Both the position numbers and the translations under genes were made by a program. Below, one piece after another: positions 44,926 to 57,790 of a DNA stretch of 64,000 bases (its first letter is position 1; the number at the start of each line of letters is the position of its first letter). Location of the stretch: assembly GCA_963556695.1 (NCBI GenBank), contig CAUWAG010000004.1, forward strand, positions 1,302,001 to 1,366,000. Reading direction: 5' to 3'. The notes under the pieces were generated by a model that worked only from the letters and a program-made list of their open reading frames with translations, was not told the origin of the DNA and did no database searches. The stretch is from Anthostomella pinea (lineage: Eukaryota > Ascomycota > Sordariomycetes > Xylariales > Xylariaceae).

Positions 44926-46241
44926 TCACAGCACGACCCAATCACAAGCCACGGCCCAGTGGCCCAGATCCTGCAGTTCGACCTCCCACGTCGGCCGCCC
45001 AATCCCCACAACCGCACCGGGGCCGACCTCATTCCGCCTCGCCAGCCCCGTAAGCCGTCCCGGTCCGGCCAGCATGAATCTCACACTCCTCGCACCGTCC
45101 GTATCGCCTCCCGCCTCTTTGCCTTGGCCCATATGCTCACTGCGATCATCATCATCATCGTCACGCATATCCCTCCCAACAACAAGCGTCATACCCCCGC
45201 CCCCAGCCAGCGCACTACGCACCTCCTCCACACGCACCCTCGCGACAAACTCGCCCTCTCGTCTATGACCACCGGCCCCAGCCCCCTTGGCAGCCTCAAC
45301 ATCGACAAGCCAGTCGCGCAGCTCGGATGCCAGGCCGCCGGGGATGTACTTGGCAGCGCCCCTGCGGTGCGGCGAGAAGACGTCGGGGAGGGGCTCGGCG
45401 CGCGTGGAAGCCTCGGGTGCCTCGGCGGGTTTGAAACGCGGCGCCTTGTGGAAGGTGGGTTGGTGGGGACCACCGGCTCCGGGTGCGGCTGTCGCTACAT
45501 CTGTAGGATGATGGTGGGGGTCGGGGGTTGTGGTGTCGATGTCGTCGTCGTCGTCTGCTTCGGGCTCGGCGTCACCACCAGGGAGGTCAGGATGATCTGG
45601 CAGAGATGACTCGATGTCGAGAGCGTCGTTCTCGTCATCATCGTCGCGCATCAAGATATCCTGGTCGCTTTCTAGCTGCGACGACTCCTCGATGCCTAGA
45701 CCAGACGAGGCAGAGGAGACGCGCCGGCGCTTGGGCGTCCGCGTGTCTAGACCGTCTACGTCGTCGCTTGCACCATAATTCCCATCACCCTCCGGCTCAT
45801 GCAGCGGAGATGATTCCTCAATGACATCCACATCAGCACCGCCATAGCGTCCATCCTCACCAAGCCCGTCTTCGACTTCTCCTTCTCCCTCTCCCAATGA
45901 AGGCGGTGAGCTGTCAACGATATCATGAACAGAAACAGCCGTCTTGCTGCTGCTGTTGCGCTGCCGGAAGACGGGCCCAGGCGTCGATGACGAAGGCGGG
46001 CCGGCCCGCGGCGTCGAGTGCAGTGAGAAGCGCGGCGTGGCCTGGAACTGCTGGCCGTGGCTGCTTGTCTGGAACGCCTTGGGTGTGCTATTGCGCGACT
46101 GTTGCGACCGCTTGGGAACAAGAAATCGATGGGGCGTGGGGGTCTGTGCAATTGATCAGTATTCGTAATACATTCCAAAATACAATATGTATCACAAATA
46201 ACTAAGTATCGTGAACTCACAGCGGGCGGAGGCGGCGCCAT
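44926..46241 (-). CDS. hypothetical nuclear protein, acidic, two exons
   Basis: A tiny first exon of seven codons (46241-46221, MAPPPPA) splices over a 77-base intron to 46143-44926, giving 412 residues. Early residues are basic (TPTPHRFLVPKRSQ), then come Ser/Pro-rich and very acidic stretches (DDDDEND, EADDDDD) with a possible nuclear signal (RTPKRRR). The last 130 residues look folded: IPGGLASELRDWLVDVE, a MTLVVGRD strand, and LAGPGRLTGLARRN...GIGRPTWEVEL...HWAVACDWVVL. This pattern of short strands could be an OB-fold, but I do not recognise the family. Upstream of it, on the same strand, lies Mrc1. Confidence 0.75.
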
Positions 46242-46912
46242 CCTGAACGTTCATCGCAGGCTCCCGTCGTGATCAGCGCTGGTCGTGATGCGCAGTGGAT
46301 GGGAATGGGGGCCTGGATCAACAGCGCTTAATGGCGTCATCGGCGCGGTCTGTGGAAGTTGATCTGCTGTTTCCGGAAGTCCATCGCAAAACCGTGTCTC
46401 GCTCTCAATACAACATCAGTTTCGGATCAGATGGTTAAGGTACTGAGAAAAGTGAACCTGCCGGCCGACCCGAGAGTTTGAGGTGAGTTGTGATGGCGAA
46501 GATGGTAATGATGATGAAACTGCCTGGCGCCTGGTCGCGCTTGCTTAAGAAATGGAACACTAGCGCTAAAACTTCGGCAGATTACCCCTTTGTTCTGAAA
46601 AGGGGTGCTCCTTTAGGTTCTACTGTGATAACAATGAATACTTCGGCACAAATGTTGCTCCAATGTAAAGCTTTTAGTAAAGCGCGAATGTGATTAATAT
46701 GCACCACACTATAGGCCTTGACAATCAATTCAAGATCATATCGTCTTGTGCTATCAAGTCAAACCACACTACGCCATACACCCCACCCCTCTCTGTAAAT
46801 TCCCATCCAGACGCCCATGCCAATGCCAATGCAAGAACAGCAGACTACGCCAACAAAGACCAGACACCACATTGACTATACAACGCAATATGCATGTCCA
46901 ACCTCTCTCCCC
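46242..46912. other. intergenic
   Basis: Promoter region of the preceding minus-strand gene and 3' region of Mrc1; no gene seen. Confidence 0.5.
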
Positions 46913-49900
46913 TCACTCAAATCTCCCAGCCCCAAACAATCCTCCAACAACCTTACCCCTTCCCTCGGCACCCTTCCACTTCTTCGCCTCACGCCTCTTC
47001 TCAATCTCCGCGACCTTGGCGCGGCGCTCATTCTCACGCGCGAAGTGGTTGACGCCAGAGCGCTTACCCGCGTTCTTCTTGAGCTTGCCGTCGCCCTCGC
47101 CTCCGAAGCTGGCCGCCTTGTTGAGCGAGCTCGTGCCCTTGCCCTGACCGGTACCATTGCCGTTGCCGCTCCCGCCAATCGTGGTGGTGCTAGGCGTAGG
47201 GCCGCCGTTAGAGGTGGACGACGAGTTTGACATCAGCGAGTTCGTGGTAGCCCGTCGCAGCAGCGCCGGCACCTTGAAGCCGCTGCCGCTCGCCGCCGGC
47301 GCAGCGAATGCGAGCCGCGAGCTCGGGCCAGTGCCGACCATCGTCGATAGCGACGAGGACGAGTTGCGCTTCAGCGAGATGCGGTCCACGACCGCAACGG
47401 CGCGGTTCTCCTTGTTGGATGAGGTCGATGTACCTTCCTCCTCCTCCTCGTTATCGGAGCCGGCTTCGGTGGCTGCGATGATGGACCCTACCGACGCGTT
47501 CGGTTCTTCCAGGAGGCTGGAGAGCTCTCGTCGCACGTCACTGAGCGAGGACGGGCGGGCGCCGTTTTTGGTGCGGCGCGCGTTGGGCGGTGGACGCGGT
47601 ACGTGCTCCTCTGTGCGCGTGCGCTTGCGCCCGGCGTTGGTGGGCGGTTGGCTGTCTGGGATAGCCACTTCGCTTGTGTCTTGACCTTCCTGAGTCTGGC
47701 TCTGGCTCTCGCCCTCGGCGCTCTGCGGTCCGGACTCGGCAGCAAAGTTGTCGTCGAAATCCCACTCGCCGTCGCTGTTCCTGTCCTCGATACTCTTGAG
47801 GAAGGCGGCGGTGCGTGGGTTCTCGGCAACTTTGCTGATCCGCTCATCAGCGTAGAGTGCCTTCTTCATCTTGGCGAACTCGCGTTGTTTCATGCGTCGT
47901 CTAGCTTGACCATCGTCCTCCGAGTCGGAAAGGTCGAAGTCGTTACCACCTCCGCCACCGCGGCGCCGCTTACGCAGCATACCGGTTGTGATATCGCGGA
48001 ATAGCTTATCGACTTGCGCGGCATCGGCTGCACGTTCGCGGTCCCTGTGACAGTGAGCGTTCGATCCATGGCACACACACAGTCAGTTTAATCGGTGGCT
48101 TACGCAAAGAGTCCAGCAAGCTTTCCCTCATCATTATCGTTGCCAGCCGCATCATCAATCATCTCCTTGACGAGCTCCTCATCCTCATCACTCGAGTCTT
48201 CGCCATCCGCTCCTCCCAGACCAGCGTACTCATCTTCGGATTCTTCGGCTTGAACGTGGACCATCTCGTTTGCTTTGCTGTTCTTCATGTCGAACTTCTT
48301 CTGCATGCGCTTCTGCCTTCTAGCCGCTTTCTCCATCAGTCTGAAAGCACTGGGCGTGGATGTGCTTTCCACGTGGTTCGGTTCATCTGCGGGAATGGAT
48401 ACAGCTGTGGGACTTGCTGGGACCTCAGTAGGGGGCAGGCTAGAAATCGAGAGGGAGGGCTCGCCTCTTCGTCTCAACTTACCCCTTTTCCTCACAAGCG
48501 GAGAGTCCTGCACATTCTCGTCATCAGGGGTACCACCGAGCAGCACAGTGTCGGTTGTAGACTGCGGAGGCTCGACAAATCGCTGTTTCAAAGGGGAGAA
48601 ACCTTGGAAGCCACCATCTTGAGTCGGCTCGATGAAGTCTGACAACTGTGTCCCATCCAGCTGCATACTGTCGAAACCGTGAATTTGCGATTGTGTGAAA
48701 TGCAGTTGGACGCCTTGTGTTTGAGTCTCGCGGGCCTGTGTATCGGCCTTCTGAGTCGGCTGGCTATCAAGAACCATGTCGCTCTGAGATTGGCCAGCCG
48801 CAGCAGAAAACTGAGAATCGGGAAACTGGTCAAAACTTGGCATGAACTCTACCGGAGAGCCGTCGGCAAGACCGGCTTGACTGTCATCCATGGTACCAGC
48901 GAAGATTTGGGTCAACCCCATACCCGCAGGACCGGCGGCGGGGACAGGAAGGCCTGGGATGAAGTTCTTCGTAGCGGATCGCAAGACCGATGCGGGAGCT
49001 TTCGGTGAGCCTGAGCCAGGAGCTGAAGGTGATTTGGAGTAGACCGTTTTCGGCTTCGGAGTAGCCTCAACTGCATCTTCGTCTTCATCCTCGTCGTCCG
49101 ATATGATCTGAGAGTGTTTCTTCGGGCGTCGGGACTTAACCGTCTTTGGCTCATCCACCTCTTCGTCTTCAGAAGAGGCAGCGTCAGTTGCGGTGGGCTC
49201 TGGTGTTGGCTCCCCCTCAGACTCGCCACCGTCTTCGGCTTCATCCATCAACATGGGGTTCGTAGTAGACTCATCTCCTTCAGCCTCTGCATCTTCGTCG
49301 TCTCCTTCAACTTCGTCCTCTGAGCCCGAGAGCTCAATCTCCGCGGGCTCGCCTTCTTCGCTACCCTGAAAACTGTCATCATCGCCGTCGTCCCAGTCCA
49401 GAGCATCAGTTTCGCCGTTTTCTCTCTTCTCTTTGCGCGCTTTCTTCGCATCTTCACGTTCGCGCTCCATGATCTCCTCGACCTCCTGGCGTGCCCGGGC
49501 AACAATGTCTTCGACTTGGTCGCGTTCACGTTCGCGCTCCTGCACGCTCTGTACGACGACTCCCTTGGAACGAAGGTATTCTAGTCGACGTTCACGTTCG
49601 AGCTTAGCCTGGGCTCTTGCACGCTGCTGCAGAGACATCTGAAGCTCGCCGGTGGTCATGGATGGTTTGGCTTTTCGACCACGGACGGATTCTTCGGAAG
49701 GAGAGGAAAGGTGCGCTAGGGAACGCAGCACGTGCATCGATCTCGACTCCCGTGCTGTCTTCTCAGGTAGACGGTCAAAGATGGAGGCCAGCTTGCCTTT
49801 CTTGGCGTCGGTAACTTCGAGCTCATCGTCCGAATCTATAGTGACTAGGTTCGCCTGTACGGGAGGAAGCTTGACTCGGACGTGGCGCTTCGCCTTCGCC

Positions 49901-51207
49901 GCTACCGGCTTCTTTGCTTCAGCAGGTTCGACTTCGACTGCTTTCCCTTTCCCCTTGTCCTGCTTCCTCGATTGTGTCAAGGCGACTTCGAGGCCCGGTA
50001 GCTCGCCGTTCTCATCCTCTTCAATTATGTGGTAGAGTGTATATTCGGAGGTGGGCAGGGCGCCAGACATAGTGGGAGGATTCGCAATGGCCTTCTTTGC
50101 ACTCGGGGGAGAGCTTGGTGGAGTCCCAGCATCGGCCATCTCGACATCCGTGTGATGAGCCGAACCTGGTGTGGTAGGCCGGCTTGAGCTTGCCAACTTG
50201 GCACTGCTATCGACTGGAGGGGTCTTGGTCCTAAAATTGAAGCGTTCGAATAGTGACGTCTTTGAAAGCTTCTTCTTCGTCTTCGCCTCGTGAGCGAGCT
50301 GCAAGCTACGACTCAAACGCTGGGTCTCGCGGTTCATCTCCTCCAAGGCCTTCTTGCTCGCCTTGCGCGCAGGGCGGGAAACTCCCTGTGTGAGCCTGCG
50401 ACCTCCTGCGTCGTCTGATATATCCGAGACATCGTCGTCATCGACATCAGAGCCCGTGGGCATCTGCTCAGCCATGTGTTTGGCTCGCTCTTCGCGTTTG
50501 CGCTCTTCCACGGCTTCCTTGACGAGTCTTTCCTCCCTTTTCTTGGCCACCAATGCGGCGAAACGACTGCTCTGGCTCAGGTCTTCGGGGAGATCGTCAT
50601 CGGAGTCAGAACCCGCAGCGGCTTGTCTCGACTCGACATGTTTGTTTGGGGAAGGTGAGACGAATAAGCCTGGAGAGGAAGGCGGCTCCGCATCTAGGGC
50701 TGCTTCTGGTGTTGTACTGTGGACAGGTCTCGCTAGCCTTCTTCGTGGCAGACGGCTGATGTCTTCATCATCATCCGCATCAGAATCATTGTCCTCCTGA
50801 TGACTACTGTGTTCGGACGCGGTAGGTCGAGAAGTGGGCTCGCTGGCACGTTTCGACGCGTTTTGTGGTGATCTCGACGCAATATTCGTATCGTTTATGT
50901 GGTTGGCATGCATACGCGCAGCAAGACGACCTCGAGGCCGAACAATCTCTTCCTCGTCGTCGTCATCGTCTTCCTCTTCCTCTGCATCCTGTGTGGGCGG
51001 TGACTCGTCATTCGACCTCTTGAGCTTGTCAATGGATTCGAACAACTTCTTGGTGTCAATTGGTCGCGTGACGTCGTCGTCGGAGTCGGCGTCGTCTATT
51101 GCGGCCAGCATGGCCTGGATCTTGGACCGGGGAGTCAATTGGGGGGACGTGGGCGCCGACGCGTCGCCGGCGGGAGAAGAGGAACGCGTAGAAGCCATGA
51201 CACCCAC
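46913..51207 (-). CDS. mrc1: Mrc1/claspin-like DNA replication checkpoint mediator
   Basis: Exons 51207-48104 and 48044-46913 (59-base intron) give 1411 residues, or 1408 from the second Met (ATG 51198), which has the better context. Mrc1/claspin travels with the replication fork, couples helicase to polymerase epsilon, and brings the ATR-type kinase to the Chk1/Rad53-type effector kinase. Visible: long acidic, SQ/TQ-rich stretches (for example DSQPTQKADTQ and FTQSQIHGF) expected as kinase targets, a coiled segment at about residues 530-600 (RARAQAKLERERRLEYLR), and the conserved MRC1-like region across the splice: EDEYAGLGGADGE, KEMIDDAA, LAGLFADRERAADAAQ, then VDKLFRDITTGMLRKRRRG and AENPRTAAFLKSIED. 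The length suits filamentous fungi. Confidence 0.88.
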
Positions 51208-51690
51208 CAGTGTTGAGTTCGTAGTGGGAAAGGTACTAATGTTAACGTCGAGAGGGCATCATATACAAGATAACTTCTACCACGAGTCCTGAAGTATTAG
51301 ATGAGGTAGCAAGTGTGGGAAATGTTGCAAGTCTCAGATCAGAAGTTCGGTGTAAGTGTAAGTGGGCAGCTTAAAGCAGCGGAGCCAGGCCCGCGACGCG
51401 CTTCTGGACGCGTGAAGTGGACGGTGGACGGTGGCCCGCGTCAAGTCCAAGCTGCACAGTGCTGCGGGCCGTTCAAAACTTGATTCCACACGGCCACGGG
51501 GCATTGGGGCCACACCACATCCCGTCAAGTCCCGTCCTGCTGCAGCCACCCGACACTCGGAAAAGCCCAGTCTGCCAAGCGGCCTGTATCTATATGTATC
51601 GAGAATTTGACCCATTTTTCTGGGTAAATGGACCAATCAGTTGCTCAGGGTAACGAAAGGCCGCCTAGCAGACTGGGTATTTAAAGTGCT
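51208..51690. other. Mrc1 upstream region up to island II
   Basis: Normal-composition DNA, presumably the Mrc1 promoter. It gives way abruptly to AT-rich sequence at about 51700. Confidence 0.5.
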
Positions 51691-53452
51691 GCTGGGCCTT
51701 TAATATGTTAGCCTTATAATTAAGTAAACGTTTTTTATTATTTTTAAATTAATTACGTAGCCAAAAGAAAAACAAGTAACGCTTGGCTTTTAATATAAGT
51801 TAAATCTATTTAAAATATTTATTACATCGTCGTTTAATTACGTTAATAAATATTAAGTTTATAATGACGTTAAAAGGTACTAAGGCTAACGTTAACATCG
51901 ACTTTTATAAAACTAATAATTAACGATTATATATCTGATTAGTAATTAAACGGTATTTAATACTTGTTATAATTTATATTAAATAACGAAGGTAATTAAA
52001 TTTTAAACTAAAAGCCTAACTATCGCTTATTACTCGTTCAACCGTACATAAGTTAATTTTTAATATATTATAAAATTAAAAATAAATCGTGTCTTAAAAA
52101 TAAAATTAGCGCTTAAAATAAAAGTATATTATTATATTAATCTGTTACAATTATAACAAGATTAATAATTACGCAACGTCCGTAACTTCTATTTTATATA
52201 TAAACTAATATATAGTAAAGTAATTTCGTTTATAAAGTTTATAAACTTTCTTTCCGTTAGTTATATTAAAATACTTATAGTATTATTTTTTAATAAACAT
52301 TAATATTCAAAATATAACGCGTAGATAGCATGTTTAAGAGATGTTAAAACTATTAAATTTAAGTTAATCACTAAAATGAAGTGTGTATATATATATATTC
52401 TATCTTTAAAGTGTTTTTATGTCATTGTGGCAGTTTTATATCAAAGGGTGTTAAATTATAACGAAATAACTAAGTTTCATTCTCTACATATTAAAGTGCC
52501 TTTTAAGCTCACCTTTAATTTAATACACCTTTTTAACTAAGTAATCAACAACTTTAATTAAACTAGTTTATAAAGTAAATTACTTTAAGGTTTTAGCTTA
52601 AAATCTTTTCTCTCCTTTTAACGGCTTTTTTATATAACCTTAAATCAAGCTGCCTCGCTCAAAAGTTTACTAATTTTAATTAATCTAAATATTCTACTTA
52701 CCGTTAAGCCAGCAAGGCCTTAGTTAACCTATCCGCTTTTATTTATACTAAAAGCGTTTATTCGATACTAACTGTTTTTGATTACACTTTTTATCGACGG
52801 TAATAGTTATATATGTTTATATGCCGCAATTTAGTTTTTTACAAGGCGATTTTGACGGTTGCTAGCTCAATTATCTATATTCTATTATATTTTACTTTAA
52901 TTTTTTCGTGTTTATATTGAATACTAAGTTTTATGACCAACCAACTAATATATATAGTCTTTTTAACTACTTAAGCTACTACAAGTAATCTTGCTTTTAT
53001 AAAAAATATAATAACCGTATTTTGCTTGTTAACTTTCCAGCCAATTAATTTTTTTTAAAAAGTTGTAATAAATGCTTAAAAGCTTTTTTAACCGAAAGTA
53101 TTATCGGTAAAGAAAGTACTATTAGCTATTATTAAATCATTTCTTTTTTTAAATAAAAAGAGTGGTTTTTTATTTTATATAAATATGAGATAATTTAGTT
53201 AGCAACATTTTGATAAATTTAATTTGAGTTTGTAAGGTATTTTACAAAGCGCAACGTTGCAAAAGCTATGTTTAATTGTATAAAAACAAAAGCAAATAAA
53301 ATGAAACTATTTTTTTATCAATACTTTAAATCTCGTGATAATCTTGCTACGATAGTAATTTTTTTATACTTATTAAAACCTTAAGTTTTTTATTAGTGAA
53401 GTTAATTAGCTCATTTACTTTTTTGATATAACAGGTTAAAAATAGCTGAATC

Positions 53453-53656
53453 TGTTGGATCCATGCGATTCCAGACTGCAAACCATCTATACCAGGACCC
53501 ACATATATGATTAGATAAGATAAGATAGTGGATTGAGAGGGCACTTGGCCAGACCTTCGAGTCCAGCTAGATTCCTCTCAATCCAACCATCAGCAACATC
53601 ATGACCTTGACCCCATACTCGAGTATTATGATTGATCGTTCAAGCCTGTTCCAACA
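53453..53656. mobile_element. solo LTR, family 1 copy B (204 bp, TSD GAATC)
   Basis: Starts TGTTGGATCC and ends TTCCAACA, with perfect five-base target duplications GAATC at 53448-53452 and 53657-53661. It is the same family as 22816-23020. No gag-pol remains, so it probably arose by LTR-LTR recombination. Confidence 0.9.
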
Positions 53657-54235
53657 GAATCTCTTCTTAGGGCCGGTTTGAAATGATTTTATTTTAAAAA
53701 ACTATTAAACGTACTTGCTTTTAATAATCTCGTATCTTAATTAAAGCTATTGAATTATATTTTAAATATTCTTTACACGTATTTTTTATATATAACGGTT
53801 ATATTGTTTATATAAAAGAATATTACAATTTCTTATTATATAACAGAGCGGCTTATATAAAACCTGGTTAAATTTTAAACTAACTGAACTCCTTGAGGAC
53901 TCTTTTTACCATAGCATAAAAAGAACTTTTAACCTATAGAATACTTCTTTTAATTTAAAAATTATACCTTTTTTATAATAGCTGTAGAACATTTATAGTA
54001 AGATCTTTTTACTAATAAAAGGATGTATAAAGGCGTTAATAACGTCGTATTAAATCGGTTTTAAGTTAAATTTAATTATTAAATTATCAAGGTTTTAACC
54101 GATTTTTAATGAAAATAGCTATCTATGTTTACTGAAAATGTAGCCCTTTTTATTAATCTCTTTTAACTACAAAACGTATTTTATACTTAATAAAACATTT
54201 TATATTTATTAATACGATTAGTATGGGGGGTCATT

Positions 54236-54378
54236 TGTGTGTGTATCGTGGGTTCGTTTCCTAAGCTAAGCGGGAGCGAGCTGCACACACTGAAGGTGTG
54301 GCAGCCGTCCCTTATCTTATCTAGCTAGCTTATGTCATCAACCAGGGCATCCGTGTGGGGTCCCCCTCTTGCCACGCA
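54236..54378. mobile_element. solo LTR (143 bp, TSD TCATT)
   Basis: Starts TGTGTGTATCG and ends GCCACGCA, with TCATT at 54231-54235 and 54379-54383. The short inverted ends (TGTGTG against TGCGTG) differ by a C-to-T change. A different family from the others. Confidence 0.65.
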
Positions 54379-54520
54379 TCATTTATTCAACTTATAAATA
54401 TATACTTATATATAATTCATATTTAATATTTTTTTATCAATATGTCTTTTTTCTACATCTTAATTTATAACTTTATACCGTGTTAAATTATAAGTATTTC
54501 AACTTAGTCTGCCAGTTGAC

Positions 54521-55255
54521 CATGCAGTACCACCGCTAAAGCTGATTATCCCACTTCGGTAGCTGTATCCAGTGTATATGTTGGGGCGTTCCCTTGCTCT
54601 TTACTCTACTTCATCAAGAGTAGGTACCTAATTGATGCCACGTATCTCCAAAGATGAACGTGCTGGACTGACAGGAACACTCTAGATTCCAAGCTGATCT
54701 GCTGCAACCAACTCCCTGTTGGATAACCGTCGTACGAAGTGGAATGGAATCCGAGTCGCGGACAGGGTTATCTGCCCAGACTGATTACGTGCGACCCGAG
54801 GGGCATGATTGCTCGCCTATCTATCTCGGATGGAAGCTTTTGAAACTTGCGCTCCTTTGCCAATGGGTAATTGTCTCTTGCCTGGGGCGGCTTGGGCTCG
54901 GTGGACAGCCATGATGTGATGGTCACATGGTGTGTGAAGGAAGAGGAGGGGCCACGCAAATGATGAGCTCCTGAGTCAACGATTCGATCGAGTGCAGTCA
55001 AGTAAGTACAGCAGGAAGCTCTACAGACAGGGCTCAGGGGAAGCTTACGAGGCACAGGTTCGACAGGCATGGAGTGGCCATATATCCCCAGTCCTCAACC
55101 TCATGCATGCATCAAGAACTGCAGACCTTACTGGTCCGGATTGGCTTGTCTAGATTGGCCCGTGTGCACAGCCACATTTGCCTGAATGAAGAACCCCGTG
55201 CCGTCGACCCCCGCTTGATCAAGTTTCGACATCGCCAGCGCACTCCGACATCGAC
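54521..55255. other. intergenic between island II and the HeLo-like relic
   Basis: Normal base composition, no gene recognised; it may be the old promoter of the relic that follows. Confidence 0.4.
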
Positions 55256-55790
55256 ATGGAGGGGCTCAGTGCCGCCGCCAGCGTCATTGCTGTTATTCAG
55301 CTTTCAGACGCTGTCTTTACCCTATGCCGCGGTTACGTTTTGGCCGTCAAAGATGCTCGACGAGACATTGAGCTTTTGTGCAATGAGGTAGGTGATGGCA
55401 CTGCATGATGTCCTCGCAGCTCACGACGACTGGCTCCAGGGTGGTGACCATGCCAGATTCCGTACCCTCCACAAGCTACCAAGATCTCCGAACGGGCCGC
55501 TGGAGAGCTGTCAGCGCGAACTACAGGCTATCAACGATATTCTGAGCCAATACCAAGCACCTCCAGGTCAGACTCAGGCTCCTCGGGCCCAGCGACTGAC
55601 CCACCGGACTTTGAAATGGCCATTCAGTAGCAAAGAAGTCAATTTTCGCCACTGGAAAATCGTATCGAGAAAGATATTGAGCTCGGCCGGGACAAGGAGG
55701 ACTTGATTGCGAAGCGGGACAGGATCATGGAGCTTTCCTCTGCCTATGGTGGTGGACACCTCGGGAGGGAGAACACTTCCTGACGCTGGC
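55256..55790 (+). pseudogene. HeLo-like / fungal NLR N-terminal domain relic
   Basis: ATG 55256 opens MEGLSAAASVIAVIQLSDAV...DIELLCNEV, the typical start of the N-terminal domain found on fungal NACHT/ankyrin NLR proteins. The domain continues in a shifted frame (ALHDVLAAHDDWLQ, then GPLESCQRELQAINDIL and LKWPFSSKEV), without a usable intron between the frames. Later fragments (ENRIEKDIELGRDKEDLIAK) are in yet another frame. No NTPase or repeat domain follows. It is a decayed fragment of a self/non-self recognition gene at the edge of island II. Confidence 0.7.
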
Positions 55791-57790
55791 CCCGTTAGGC
55801 ATCGCAGCATCAGAGGCGGTTCGCCATGCGAGGAAGCAGGCATCGCAAGGCTTGGAGCGGAATAGTTTGGCGGATTCATCTCTGGGATTCCTCAGCCGGA
55901 CTCTCGAGGTTCGAACTACACAGGTTGTATGTTTTTGTAGGTGGCTACATCATACACTAACGACGTTAACCGCTGGCGCACCACCATAAATGCGAAAGCT
56001 ATAACGCAAGCTTCCAATATTCCTGAAGTCGACGTCTCATGAATCTCGGCCAACCTCATAGTCAAGGTCAATAGAGACTGAAGACCCCTACCAAACAAGT
56101 CGACCCCAGGTCTGTGGCCTTGCTAGTAAGTGACCGAGAAAGAACACAATTTGAAATCGGATAGAGGTAATCACAACCGCCATTGCTTGCGAGCAGAGGA
56201 GCTGCTGGCTCATACGCCCACGGAATATGGGAGCCCGGCAGGCTTCAAAACGGCTCCATGCCTTGATCCCAAGCCACTCCGGCTTCCAGACTCAGGACAG
56301 CGTGCTGGCACTGCTTCAGTGCCTTAGGTACCTCAAGTGAGTTGCTCGCCGTGCCGACGCGGTCCAGGCTTAGTAGCACCTACCCAAAGCACGCTCTTAT
56401 TAGCCCGCGCCATGGTCTACAGTCGAACCGGGAAACTGAATAGAGTTGCTTCCTCGGGTCAACTGTCATTCAAAGCTTCAACCATAGACCTCCTTTCTTC
56501 CATTCTGAACAACCCCAGGAGCCGCCGGGTTGCATCTGCACATACGAATTGGCGAGCCGCAAACCTGACATCCATCCAGGCCAAGATAGCAAGATAGCTC
56601 GATGGAGACTGACCCTCATAAGTACCCTACTGTCAAGGCAAGCTCTTACATCCCGGGCCGCACCAAGAGTTTCCGCCAACCCTTGGATCATAATTCGACT
56701 CGGAGGTACGGCAAAACGACGGTCTCTAAACTCCGTAGACCGCCGCCTGCCGCTGTCCGAAGGTTGGTGGGTCCCGTGCGGGCCGCGGCCACACCGATCG
56801 TCATCCCCAGCTTCTTGGCTGGGCGGCTGCAGCCAACCGAGACTCGTTCAATCCATCTTGCAGGGGAGGGTCTTGCATGCGATCCCATCTCGTTGCTTTT
56901 CCTCTCGCATTGCATCTAAAGTCTATATATAAGTACCAGCAGCTCCGATGGCTACAGTAGAAGCTGTAGAGACTTTGGATTTGGTGACGCAGATCGCAGA
57001 ATAATATGACAAAAACGCTAGCTAGTCCAGTCAGCATCTACACTGCTCACTCACTCAACGTCTCAGGACCGGTGGTCGGTTGAAATAAACTTGTATTTTG
57101 GTAATAAGCAACAAAGATTGCTTCGCGTTAAAAAAGCATGGGGGGGTATCGTTGGCGTTAAAACACACATCCATGCCATGAAAGAGACATCCAGCCAACG
57201 CCAAGAATCCTGCCTCCCTATGCCCCCGTTTTGGTCATCTATAACAATGTAATGCAACCTCTTATTACGCCTTGATGCCCATGTTGGACCCAACCAGACC
57301 GGGACTGAGCCGACCCAAAACGCCAAATAACTCCTTCCAAATAACACCTAAAATCCATGAATGTTCTGCGCTTGTCGGGTTGATAACGGCGCGTGGTTCG
57401 GATAGGCCGGCCATGTCACTGCTGTTCACTGCCGTCGCCCAACATCTATGAACCATACCGTAGGCCGTTTCCGAGAGCTACCCATCAGTAGGGCGCCGAA
57501 AGAGCATAGACGGTCGCTTCATAATCAACTAACCGATTCTGCAAAATCGACAGTCTCAGTCCATCTGTAAATAATTGCAGTCCCGCGCGGCTGTCTGTAG
57601 TTTCGCTCGCTGATCGCGATGCGGGGAGCCAGAGCGCTGCCAGTAAAGAATCAAAGCCTCACGCACGCTGCCGTCCAATAAGCATGCTGTAAGCGATGCG
57701 AGCAAAGGATGCGGCGTCCAGTAGAGGAGTCATCCAATGTGTATGCCACGGTATAGAGCAACTGAACCGCTAAAAGAATTTGTCGATCAC
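55791..57790. other. intergenic
   Basis: 2 kb with no supportable gene on either strand; the open frames are short and overlap on both strands. Confidence 0.4.

Larger units (their letters stand above)
51691..54520. other. AT-rich RIP island II
   Basis: About 2.8 kb of AT/TpA-rich sequence without coding, like island I. I recognise no source element in 51700-53440. Two short LTRs of normal composition stand out (53453-53656 and 54236-54378). Confidence 0.85.

Noticed and set aside
45528..45824. Arg-rich plus-strand frame opposite the 412-residue gene
   Set aside because: Antisense of an acidic low-complexity coding region.
53453..53656. MITE interpretation of the 205-bp repeat
   Set aside because: The 5-base duplications and TG...CA ends fit a solo LTR better than a TIR element.
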